Positions 57,123 to 64,000 of a DNA stretch of 64,000 nucleotides are shown here, piece by piece. The notes beneath the pieces were generated by a model. It was not told where the DNA came from. It worked only from the letters and a program-made list of their open reading frames with translations, and searched no databases. Within the stretch, counting starts at the first letter, position 1. Every line of letters begins with the position of its first letter. The stretch comes from Croceifilum oryzae (GTDB lineage Bacteria > Bacillota > Bacilli > Thermoactinomycetales > Thermoactinomycetaceae): assembly GCF_030814315.1 (NCBI RefSeq), contig NZ_JAUSUV010000001.1, positions 124,001 through 188,000 on the forward strand, in the 5' to 3' direction. The translations under genes were made by a program, and so were the position numbers.

Positions 57123-58166
57123 CTATTCATTTGGTTCATTTCCACGGACTTGCTTCATTAGAAGATGTATCAGTTCTTCTGCAGGGATCTCTTGTGCAGA
57201 TTGATAACCTTGTCCTGCCCATAAAGACATCAGTTCGGGATTATGTGTTTGTGCTGCGGCTTTGCGAAGACTTTTCGTTATATGATGCACATGTGGATAA
57301 GCATAGGGAGCCATATTGTCGTACTCCATCATGAAACGATTTAGCAACCCTCTTGCACGCCGCCCCGTAAAAGCGTGGGTGATGGCAGTAGAGGTGAACC
57401 GAGGATTGATTAGTGCGGCTTTGTGAACAGGATGTGCTCCGCTTTCTGGGCAACGAAGAAAAGCAGTGCCTAGTTGAGCTGCACAAGCCCCAGCTGTGAG
57501 TGCTGTTGTTATATCTTTTCCGTGCATTATTCCGCCTGCTGCGATGAGTGGTATATCAACTGATTCAGCAATTAAGCGCAATAGGACTAGTAAAGGATAA
57601 TCTTCCTCTTGTGAATGAAGACGATTGTGCAAGAATGAGCCGCGATGTCCGCCTGCTTCGATCCCTTGTACACTAAGAGCATCTGCTCCGGATCCCTTTG
57701 CAATCAACGCTTCCTCTGGAGTTGTTACGGTGACGATGATATACGACCCATTCTGTTTCAAATTGTTTATCACTTCAACTGAAGGACAACCAAAAGTGAA
57801 GCTTACAACAGGTACCCGGAGTTCCATGATGACAGCTATTTTTTCTTCCCATTCATCATCATCTGCTAAAGGCTCTCCTAGTCTGATTCCAAATGGGTTT
57901 GCTTCTGTTTGAACTTTTTCTCGATAATCGTTTACTTTCTCTAAATCAACCACATCATTACTTGGTACAAATAGATTGACTCCAAATGGGGACTTGGTTT
58001 GTTGATACATCGTGAGAATTTCCCCTCGCATCTCCTCGGCAGTTTTATAACCGCCTGCTAGAAAGCCAAGTCCACCTGCTCGGGATACCGCTGAAGCAAG
58101 CGTAGGTGTAGATGCACCGCCCGCCATAGGGGCTTGAATAATTGGAATAGAAAGCGATTTTAGCAT
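57123..58166 (-). CDS. Nitronate monooxygenase family protein
   Basis: A 347-aa FMN TIM-barrel protein of the 2-nitropropane dioxygenase family. The N-terminal IIQAPMAGGASTPTLA, the SFTFGCPSVEVI segment, VQGIEAGGHRG with the conserved His, and the phosphate-binding AAGGIMHGKDI plus GTAFLRCPESG are present. It probably oxidises toxic propionate 3-nitronate, though a substitute role such as an enoyl reductase relative (FabK) is possible; the AGGHRG form favours nitronate monooxygenase. It is a single unit with a weak hairpin (57082-57109) after it. Confidence 0.88.
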   Translation of the reverse strand: MLKSLSIPIIQAPMAGGASTPTLASAVSRAGGLGFLAGGYKTAEEMRGEILTMYQQTKSPFGVNLFVPSNDVVDLEKVNDYREKVQTEANPFGIRLGEPLADDDEWEEKIAVIMELRVPVVSFTFGCPSVEVINNLKQNGSYIIVTVTTPEEALIAKGSGADALSVQGIEAGGHRGSFLHNRLHSQEEDYPLLVLLRLIAESVDIPLIAAGGIMHGKDITTALTAGACAAQLGTAFLRCPESGAHPVHKAALINPRFTSTAITHAFTGRRARGLLNRFMMEYDNMAPYAYPHVHHITKSLRKAAAQTHNPELMSLWAGQGYQSAQEIPAEELIHLLMKQVRGNEPNE

Positions 58167-58262
58167 CAGGATCCTCCTATCTTCTCTACTAGATTATATT
58201 ATACAAATATGAAATAATATTATTTGAGATTGTTCAGAATCTAACGTAAAGGAGGACAAAAG

Positions 58263-59486
58263 ATGAAAGATCTGAAGGATATTCATCCAATCGGCTGGAC
58301 TATTATCATAGGCACCATGTTTGGTCGGTTCTCGACTTCGATGAGTATCCCTTTCCTAGCAATTTATCTGACAAATGTCCTTCATGCAACCCCTTTCGAA
58401 GCTGGATTGGTGATTGCTGCTAGTGCGGGTATTGGAATCCTAGCTAGCTTCTATGGAGGATTTTTAGCAGATAAAATTGGACGAAAAATAGTTATGCTGA
58501 TATCCGTCTTTGGCGGAGCTTTTGTTTTTTTAGTGTTTGCTTTTAGTCAAAGTGTTCTTGCCTTTTTTCTGGTCAATGCGCTTAATGGCTTGTGTAGATC
58601 GATGTTTGAACCTGCATCTCGGGCGCTTTTATCCGACATAACGGAGGAAAAGAAGCGACTCCTCATTTTTAATTTGCGTTACGCTGCAATTAATATAGGA
58701 GTTGTTTTTGGACCCTTAGTGGGGGTTGTGCTGGGATCATCGAAAACCACTACTCCGTTTCTCTTTGCTTTTGTTGTATATGGTCTCTATGGTCTGGTGC
58801 TAATTTATCAATCTCGTGCCTATGCGAAACTCTTCCGCAAGAAGGATTCTTCTGAGCGAATTAGCTTACGGGGAGCTTTTCATGTAACGAGGACGGATAT
58901 CGTGTTCCTATTCACGATTTTGGGGGTTCTCTTTTGTGCATTTGGTTATGGAAGCCTTACTGCGACTTTTCCACAATACTTCGCAACGCTTCCTGGCTTT
59001 GAAGATGGAGTGAAAATATCCTATCTAATGTCTCTTAATGCCATTTCTGTGTTGGTATTTCAGTATCCAGTGGTACGGATCGCACAAAAATTTTCACCCT
59101 ACACTGTTTTGATAGTGGGGAATCTACTGATCTGTGTCAGTAATTTGAGCATGGCTTTTACTACCCACTTCTTTGCACTTGGCATGGCAATCATCTTATT
59201 TACCATTGGGGAAATCCTCGTTTTTACACTGGTGGATGCATTGATCGATTCCATTGCCAAACCGGAGTTAAAAGGTACTTATTTTGGAGCCATGGGATTT
59301 TCGCAGATTGGAAATGTCTTATCACCGATTGTGGGTGGTTGGTTGTTAAGTTACTTTGGTGCAAAGCAACCTCTGAGCATCTTTGGAGTGCTCGTTCTGG
59401 TTACGTTGCTCGGAATTCCGTTTCTTCTACGTGCAAAATCCGTTCTGGCAAGGAAGGAAGAGCGCATAGTACCAAAGGTAGCTTAG
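58263..59486 (+). CDS. MFS transporter, multidrug-efflux type
   Basis: A 407-aa major facilitator with 12 predicted helices. The loop 2-3 motif A is GGFLADKIGRKIVM (about residues 67-80), and the RYAAINIGVVFGPLVG stretch at helix 5 resembles the antiporter motif C of MdtG/YttB-type drug exporters. AAAGGAGG precedes ATG 58263. Substrate unknown. It is divergent from the nitronate monooxygenase gene, with a 96-nt shared promoter region. Confidence 0.88.
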   Translation: MKDLKDIHPIGWTIIIGTMFGRFSTSMSIPFLAIYLTNVLHATPFEAGLVIAASAGIGILASFYGGFLADKIGRKIVMLISVFGGAFVFLVFAFSQSVLAFFLVNALNGLCRSMFEPASRALLSDITEEKKRLLIFNLRYAAINIGVVFGPLVGVVLGSSKTTTPFLFAFVVYGLYGLVLIYQSRAYAKLFRKKDSSERISLRGAFHVTRTDIVFLFTILGVLFCAFGYGSLTATFPQYFATLPGFEDGVKISYLMSLNAISVLVFQYPVVRIAQKFSPYTVLIVGNLLICVSNLSMAFTTHFFALGMAIILFTIGEILVFTLVDALIDSIAKPELKGTYFGAMGFSQIGNVLSPIVGGWLLSYFGAKQPLSIFGVLVLVTLLGIPFLLRAKSVLARKEERIVPKVA

Positions 59487-59546
59487 TGAAATATCGAAAA
59501 AGATGAAGGTAGGGTAGTCGATATTATATAGAAATAATGAATAAGG

Positions 59547-59575
59547 AAAAGACAATCTCATTAGGTTGTCTTTTT
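59547..59575 (+). terminator. Terminator after the MFS gene
   Basis: AAAAGACAA pairs with TTGTCTTTT around a 10-nt loop, then more Ts. Confidence 0.85.
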
Positions 59576-59716
59576 ATTTGAATCAAAAAGAGGTTTTCCA
59601 GCCAACATAAATAGTATTGTGGATATGTTTCATTTAAGTGCTTCCTTCTCGGAAATAAAAGGATATTTAACAATAAAGTGTTCTCTCTTACTAAAAAAGG
59701 GGTACACTTTTTTATA

Positions 59717-59725
59717 TGATATAAT
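59717..59725 (+). promoter_or_regulatory. Extended -10 promoter of the YugP-like gene
   Basis: TG-A-TATAAT at 59717-59725, 37 nt upstream of the start. The rest of 59576-59762 shows no gene. Confidence 0.6.
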
Positions 59726-59762
59726 TTTTATATAGCATAAAATCGGGAAGGAGCTTATGCCC

Positions 59763-60449
59763 ATGAATCTATTACTCATTGTGCTATCGCTCGCTGCATT
59801 TGCCTTAACCATCTGGGCGCAGTTTCGAGTGAAAGGTAGCTTTAAAACATGGTCTAGATATAATGCTAGCTCTGGTGCAACGGGTGCAGAAGTAGCCCGT
59901 CATATCCTAGATCGAAATGGATTACGTGATGTTCCTGTCGAGCCTGTTCCGGGTTCGTTATCAGATCACTATGATCCCATTAGTCGTGTGGTTCGATTAT
60001 CAGAGCCTGTATACTATAGTCACTCCGTTGCTTCCGTTGCAGTAGCGGCCCATGAATGTGGACATGCCTTGCAACACAAGGAATCGTACGGAGCGCTGGT
60101 TCTCCGTCATCGCATGTTTCCAGTTGTAAATTTCACTTCAGGAGTTGCTCCGTTCCTTCTATTGGCTGGTTTTATATTTAAAGCGATGGGACTTGTCTTG
60201 ATTGGAATTATCTTTTTCTCGGTAGCTGTCGCTTTCCAATTAGTTACATTGCCGGTGGAGTTTAATGCGAGTAGTCGTGCCAAGCAGATATTAGTAAGTG
60301 ATGGATTTATTCGCAGTCATGAAGAAGAGCATGGTGTGAACAAAGTATTAAATGCCGCTGCCCTTACGTATGTAGCAGCAGCGTTGTATTCTGTGATGGA
60401 ATTACTCCGTTTTGTATTCATGTTCCTTGGGTCTTCGGACGACGATTAA
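59763..60449 (+). CDS. Neutral zinc metallopeptidase, YugP family
   Basis: A membrane-bound Zn peptidase of 228 aa from ATG 59763 (GGAAGGAG at 59746-59753 spaces better to it than to ATG 59757). One N-terminal helix, then the zinc motif HECGH (His97-Glu98-His101), then two or three C-terminal helices and a distal VEFNAS segment that probably gives the third ligand (LPVEFNAS Glu). The family role is unknown. Its last 32 bp overlap tail-to-tail with the nuclease gene. Confidence 0.88.
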   Translation: MNLLLIVLSLAAFALTIWAQFRVKGSFKTWSRYNASSGATGAEVARHILDRNGLRDVPVEPVPGSLSDHYDPISRVVRLSEPVYYSHSVASVAVAAHECGHALQHKESYGALVLRHRMFPVVNFTSGVAPFLLLAGFIFKAMGLVLIGIIFFSVAVAFQLVTLPVEFNASSRAKQILVSDGFIRSHEEEHGVNKVLNAAALTYVAAALYSVMELLRFVFMFLGSSDDD

Positions 60450-61017
60450 TAGTTGGTGGCTGGTTTTTTGGGATTTGCTGGGCGTCAAAGCCGTTTGGTT
60501 GCACATAGCGATCCCATTGCCAGATACCAGCTTTCTTTTTTTGTGCCTCTTTTTGAATACTCAGAAATTCCTGCTCATACCGAGTGTTCGGTTCATATAC
60601 ATACGCGACTCGGGCTAGACCGTTTCGAAGTAATGACTCCTGGAGGCACTCTCCGTCAACATAGATATAAGCAAGTAATCTTCCGTATTTATCTCGCTTT
60701 GACTGATCATATTCCAGTTCAATTTTTTGTGCTTTTTTAATCTGAAGATGGGTGAATCGTTTGGCCTCTTCTGCGAGGGGTTGCTTCGCTAGTTGTGGGT
60801 GATTTGTTTCAGGGGTGTCTATAAGTAGGAACCGAATGGTCTCTGCTTTTTCTTTTACTTTGGCTTGGATGGTATCTCCGTCGATTACGAAAACGGAGCT
60901 GATGGCGACTTTTTCTGATGATTCATATTGGAGTGATGGGCTGGTATTTCTACAGCCGATCATGATGAGAAGAAAAAATATGAATAGGACCATGGTAGGA
61001 ATCGTTTTCTGAGACAT
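60418..61017 (-). CDS. Thermonuclease-family lipoprotein nuclease
   Basis: A 199-aa SNase-fold nuclease with a lipoprotein signal (IMIGC, Cys22), starting at ATG 61017 behind AGGAGA. The staphylococcal nuclease catalytic residues are visible: Arg in IRFLLIDTPETNHP, Asp and Glu in DTPET, and Arg in DKYGRLLAYIY. The C-terminus is Pro/Arg-rich. It would degrade extracellular DNA and RNA at the cell surface with calcium. Its 3' end overlaps the YugP gene by 32 nt; both stops lie in the other gene. Confidence 0.91.
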   Translation of the reverse strand: MSQKTIPTMVLFIFFLLIMIGCRNTSPSLQYESSEKVAISSVFVIDGDTIQAKVKEKAETIRFLLIDTPETNHPQLAKQPLAEEAKRFTHLQIKKAQKIELEYDQSKRDKYGRLLAYIYVDGECLQESLLRNGLARVAYVYEPNTRYEQEFLSIQKEAQKKKAGIWQWDRYVQPNGFDAQQIPKNQPPTINRRPKTQGT

Positions 61018-61083
61018 GTGGTTAGCTCTCCTAAATAATGAAATAAATGAATAAATTATATTTTTAACTAATAGTATGCAATT

Positions 61084-61112
61084 TTGCGAAGTATACAAAG
61101 GAAAAATATCAT
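61084..61112 (+). promoter_or_regulatory. Promoter of the secreted beta-protein gene
   Basis: TTGCGA (61084-61089), 17-bp spacer, TATCAT (61107-61112), about 70 nt before the start. Confidence 0.45.
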
Positions 61113-61181
61113 TTTATTATTATAGAGTATTAGGAAAGAAAAATCTATTTTAAAGAAAGACACATTTAGGAGGAATGAACG

Positions 61182-61934
61182 GTGAAATTCAAGCAAATTA
61201 TTGGAGGGTTTTTAGCGTTCGCTACAGTGTGCTCCATTAGTTTAGTTCAGGCACCAATGGCATCTGCTCAAAATGATTCTCCGAAAACGAAAGTAATTGA
61301 TTTTGCAAGTGAACGTAACTACGATCCAATTAATAAGGTGTATGTAGGAGCTGTATATAAGCCTAATAAGGATGGAGTTTTGGAGAAGGTAGACTTCAAA
61401 GAGTACATGGAAGATGTGAAGAAGTCGAAAGAGCAACAGAAAAGTTTGCCTCAATCAGGATCATCTGCTCCGATGTCTGCGAGTAAGAAGATAGAAGAGG
61501 GAACGCCTCCTTATTCTGAGTTTGAAAAAACAGGGGAATATACGTTTTCTAAAGGTCTACAAAAGGTTAGTAATACGATTGACTGCCGCAATGTAGTGTC
61601 TTGTTCAATTGCTCAAAACTGGTCTATTAGTCAATCTTACACAGTGAATATTGGTCTTTCTAGAGAAATGTTTCAAAAGGTAACTGCAAGTGTTGGTTTT
61701 TCATGGCAATATTCAGCTTCAGCTTCTTCAACTTATACATTTAACCTCGCATCTGGCACCAGAGGATATATTGCTTTTAACCCGAAATTTGGACAAGTGT
61801 TAGGATGGGCGAAAACTTGGAAAACGATTGATGGAGATCCTGTAGGTGAACCAACAACACATTGGGTAGATGCTAGATATCCTCTAAAAGTGAATGGACA
61901 ACTTGATGGGTATGTAACATTTGTTCATGAGTAA
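61182..61934 (+). CDS. Secreted beta-rich protein of unknown function
   Basis: A 250-aa protein from GTG 61182 behind TAGGAGG. Signal peptide with ASA cleavage near residue 29. A charged linker (about 30-105) leads to a domain with two cysteines (DCRNVVSCS) and long Ser/Thr/Tyr alternation: SQSYTVNIGLS, a hydrophobic turn, SVGFSWQYSASASSTYTF, then GTRGYIAFNPKFGQV. This amphipathic strand-turn-strand is what membrane-spanning hairpins of aerolysin/ETX-MTX2-type pore formers look like, but no such family motif is certain. It precedes two secreted papain-like proteases. Confidence 0.75.
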   Translation: MKFKQIIGGFLAFATVCSISLVQAPMASAQNDSPKTKVIDFASERNYDPINKVYVGAVYKPNKDGVLEKVDFKEYMEDVKKSKEQQKSLPQSGSSAPMSASKKIEEGTPPYSEFEKTGEYTFSKGLQKVSNTIDCRNVVSCSIAQNWSISQSYTVNIGLSREMFQKVTASVGFSWQYSASASSTYTFNLASGTRGYIAFNPKFGQVLGWAKTWKTIDGDPVGEPTTHWVDARYPLKVNGQLDGYVTFVHE

Positions 61935-61944
61935 AAAAATTTTT

Positions 61945-61974
61945 AGCTCCCTGTTCGTTAAGGGAGCTTTTTTT
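61945..61974 (+). terminator. Terminator after the secreted beta-protein gene
   Basis: AGCTCCCT pairs with AGGGAGCT around GTTCGTTA, then seven Ts. Confidence 0.9.
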
Positions 61975-62038
61975 GTTATTAAAAATCTTACTTTTTATAT
62001 AAAAAGAAAACTTTAGTTATTTTTGTTCATAATAAAGA

Positions 62039-62067
62039 TTGAAAATTAACAGTAAAATTCATACAAT
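62039..62067 (+). promoter_or_regulatory. Promoter of the first papain-like protease
   Basis: TTGAAA (62039-62044), 17-bp spacer, TACAAT (62062-62067). Confidence 0.6.
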
Positions 62068-62107
62068 GTTAATGCTGGTTATTTTCAACATAGAGAGGAA
62101 GAGATGA

Positions 62108-63304
62108 ATGAAGAAGGCTTTATTATGGATGTTGGCTTTAGTGGTTACGCTGACGAGTACTCTATTTGGTTCGAGTGCTGAGGCGAAACCGGAGCAAAAG
62201 CCATTTAATCCAAATGATTTTTCTACATATGGTACAGGTTTAAAAGATGGCCCTAGACCGGAGGGGTTAAAGGAGTACACTCCTGAGAAGAGATTTGTAA
62301 CAAAGGATGAATTGAAGAAACAGGGGAAGAATCGACAACAGATTAATCCGGATCAGATTCTTCCGCAAAAGGTAGATCTTCGTCCGTATTTTGCGCCAAT
62401 TCGCAGTCAATCTAAATTTGGAACTTGTGTGGTTTTTGCGACGACAGGTTTGCGTGAATACTATATTGGAAGACATACAGAGGCAAAAGGAAAAGATGTT
62501 ACGCACTTGTCTCCTTCCTATATTTACTATCCAAGTGGTCCAGATGAAGGATTATCCTTTTATACTGCTTTTGAAATATTGAGACGAGAAGGAGTTCCGC
62601 CAGAGACTGAGCGCCCATATGATCCAGATCGTAGTAACACGGATCAGTTTAAAGCTCCAAAAACAGTTCAGCAACGGGAAAATGCGGCTCCGTATAAGAT
62701 TGATTCGTTCCGCTTTATCAGAGATAACAGTAGTATGGTGGATAATGTGAAACGAGCAGTAGCGAATGGTGATCCAGTTATGTTTGGGATTCCAGTGTAT
62801 CCAAACTTTGATGCGACTCCATCTACAGGGATTATCCCAGCAGTAGAAGAGAAGAAGTCTCGTGGTGGACATGCCCTTGTGGTGGTTGGTTATGATGATG
62901 AGAACGAATGGTTCATCATCCGGAACAGTTGGGGCGAGAAGTTTGGAGATAAAGGCTATGCTTATATGGGATATGATATTTTCAAAGAGATGAACGATGA
63001 TTTTGGATATGTGGCGAATATACGGAATAACGAATATCCACCACAAGGTGTGAAATTATCTGTATCCACTTCAACGGATACGACGATGTCGTTGGATGTG
63101 TCCGCGATTGGTGCAACCAGCTTTGATTTGTACCGTGACGGTAAGTATGTAAAGAGCTTTACTGGAAACTCGGTGAAGGATGAAGGGCTTAAAGCGGATG
63201 CTACATACAAATACCATGTAGTGGCGAAAAATGGTCGAGGCGGTACACGTAGTGTGACAGTTGAGAAATCAGCTGTATTTGTAGAGCTAGATAAAGCAAG
63301 TTGA
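62108..63304 (+). CDS. Secreted C1A papain-family cysteine protease, first copy
   Basis: A 398-aa secreted protease. Signal peptide with cleavage near SAEA (residue 26), short propeptide, then a papain domain: oxyanion Gln101 and nucleophile Cys107 in RSQSKFGTC, His255 in GGHALVVVGYDD, Asn273 in IIRNSWGEKFG. The usual GSCW after the Cys is changed to GTCV. A fibronectin-III-like domain (about 315-398, VKLSVSTSTDTTMSLDVSAI) ends the protein. The propeptide contains the block KPFNPNDFSTYGTGLKD (31-47) shared with the next gene. It has its own promoter and terminator. Confidence 0.9.
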   Translation: MKKALLWMLALVVTLTSTLFGSSAEAKPEQKPFNPNDFSTYGTGLKDGPRPEGLKEYTPEKRFVTKDELKKQGKNRQQINPDQILPQKVDLRPYFAPIRSQSKFGTCVVFATTGLREYYIGRHTEAKGKDVTHLSPSYIYYPSGPDEGLSFYTAFEILRREGVPPETERPYDPDRSNTDQFKAPKTVQQRENAAPYKIDSFRFIRDNSSMVDNVKRAVANGDPVMFGIPVYPNFDATPSTGIIPAVEEKKSRGGHALVVVGYDDENEWFIIRNSWGEKFGDKGYAYMGYDIFKEMNDDFGYVANIRNNEYPPQGVKLSVSTSTDTTMSLDVSAIGATSFDLYRDGKYVKSFTGNSVKDEGLKADATYKYHVVAKNGRGGTRSVTVEKSAVFVELDKAS

Positions 63305-63309
63305 ATTAT

Positions 63310-63343
63310 AAAGAGATTTCCTATCATAGGGGATCTCTTTTTT
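63310..63343 (+). terminator. Terminator after the first papain-like protease
   Basis: AAGAGAT pairs with ATCTCTT, with an inner CCT/AGG, then a T-run. Confidence 0.82.
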
Positions 63344-63363
63344 CTATATACAAAAAAACAATA

Positions 63364-63392
63364 TTGAAAATATACATAAAAATTAGTATAAT
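63364..63392 (+). promoter_or_regulatory. Promoter of the second papain-like protease
   Basis: TTGAAA (63364-63369), 17-bp spacer, perfect TATAAT (63387-63392). The same TTGAAA-17 layout as the first copy. Confidence 0.7.
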
Positions 63393-63433
63393 AAAAATGT
63401 TTGATACATTTACCTGTTGAAAGGGAGAGATGG

Positions 63434-64000
63434 ATGAAAAAATCGTTGTTATGGGTTTTGGCTTCGGTATTTACATTAACGAGTACCTTAATTGGGACAA
63501 GCAGTGCCGGGGCAGAGCCAGCGAAAAAGCCTTTTAACCCAAATGATTTTTCTACGTATGGTACGGGCTTAAAAGATGCTCCGATACCAAAGGATATGCA
63601 AGCATATGCACCTCCAAAAAGATTTTCGCAACAAGCTCTTCCTACGAAAATTGATTTACGTCAGTATTTTGCACCTATTCGTAGTCAGTCTAAATTTGGA
63701 ACTTGTGTAGCTTTTGCGACGACGGGCTTGCGCGAATACTATATCGGACGATATACAGCTGCGAGAGGTAGCGATGTTACGCACTTGTCACCTTCTTATA
63801 TTTATTATCCAAGTGGAGCAGAAGATGGAATGTCGTTTTACAGCGCTTTTGACACGTTGATCAAAGAAGGAGTTCCTCCTGAAACAGAGCGTCTATATGA
63901 TCCAAACCGTGAAAATAAAGATCAGTTTAAGGCTCCGATTACGGCATTGCAACGCAAAAATGCGGCTCCTTATAAGATTAGCACGTTCCGTTATATCTAC
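63434..64000 (+). CDS. Secreted C1A papain-family cysteine protease, second copy (cut by window end)
   Basis: The first 189 codons of a tandem paralogue, from ATG 63434 behind AAGGGAGAG; the frame is still open at 64000. The signal peptide, the shared propeptide block KPFNPNDFSTYGTGLKD, and the catalytic Gln85/Cys91 segment RSQSKFGTC are visible, while His and Asn lie beyond the edge. Compared with the first copy it lacks about 16 propeptide residues (the VTKDELKKQGKNRQQI part). Duplication of a secreted protease. Confidence 0.88.
   Translation, partial: MKKSLLWVLASVFTLTSTLIGTSSAGAEPAKKPFNPNDFSTYGTGLKDAPIPKDMQAYAPPKRFSQQALPTKIDLRQYFAPIRSQSKFGTCVAFATTGLREYYIGRYTAARGSDVTHLSPSYIYYPSGAEDGMSFYSAFDTLIKEGVPPETERLYDPNRENKDQFKAPITALQRKNAAPYKISTFRYIY

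Overview
The window is a low-GC Gram-positive chromosome segment. AGGAGG-type ribosome sites are strong and spaced as in Bacillales, TTG and GTG starts are frequent, most units end in hairpin-plus-T terminators, and the backbone gene order pgk-tpiA-gpmI-eno-secG ... rnr-smpB-ssrA is that of Firmicutes. A member of Bacillales is well supported. A family such as Thermoactinomycetaceae is only a guess from overall gene character. There is no prophage, insertion sequence or CRISPR array.

Layout. 1-5360: lower glycolysis operon and secG. 5500-7670: an insertion of a lipoprotein and a beta-lactamase-fold hydrolase. 7837-11570: RNase R, SmpB, tmRNA and tRNA-Thr(CGU), the RNA decay and ribosome rescue block. 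11660-13770: an unknown protein, a GNAT acetyltransferase and the Est30-type carboxylesterase that usually sits beside rnr. 13850-18250: a Bce-type peptide-antibiotic sensing and detoxification module whose regulator pair and transporter pair converge tail to tail. 18590-27960: an acyl-CoA ligase, a YetF membrane protein, and a MarR regulator followed by two tandem MMPL exporters. 27960-30510: a flavin monooxygenase/cysteine dioxygenase operon divergent from a three-cysteine Rrf2 regulator. 30840-31630: a DUF433/PIN-like toxin-antitoxin pair.

32130-37720: an oligopeptide ABC importer (oppABCDF order) with a strong hairpin between the binding protein and the first permease. 37900-41580: aldehyde dehydrogenase, amino-acid permease and an unknown protein. 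41780-45120: a YvfRSTU-like ABC-2 exporter with its own two-component system. 45150-48760: a Fur-controlled heme uptake and heme-degradation operon that carries an ankyrin-repeat gene. 49200-54550: two lipoteichoic-acid-synthase-type enzymes with a diacylglycerol kinase between them, a plausible polymer synthesis and lipid recycling unit. 54630-61020: a secreted protein, tRNA-Ala(GGC), dicarboxylate symporter, nitronate monooxygenase, MFS transporter, YugP-type peptidase and a secreted nuclease. 61180-64000: a secreted beta-rich protein followed by two tandem secreted papain-like proteases, the second cut by the window end.

The most distinctive points are the CDO/HpaB/Rrf2 module, the ankyrin gene inside a heme operon with two Fur boxes, the LtaS-DgkB-LtaS sandwich, and the secreted beta-protein/papain-protease cluster whose propeptides share a conserved 17-residue block. 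None of these proves a new system by itself. Functions rest on family recognition and visible motifs; no search was run.
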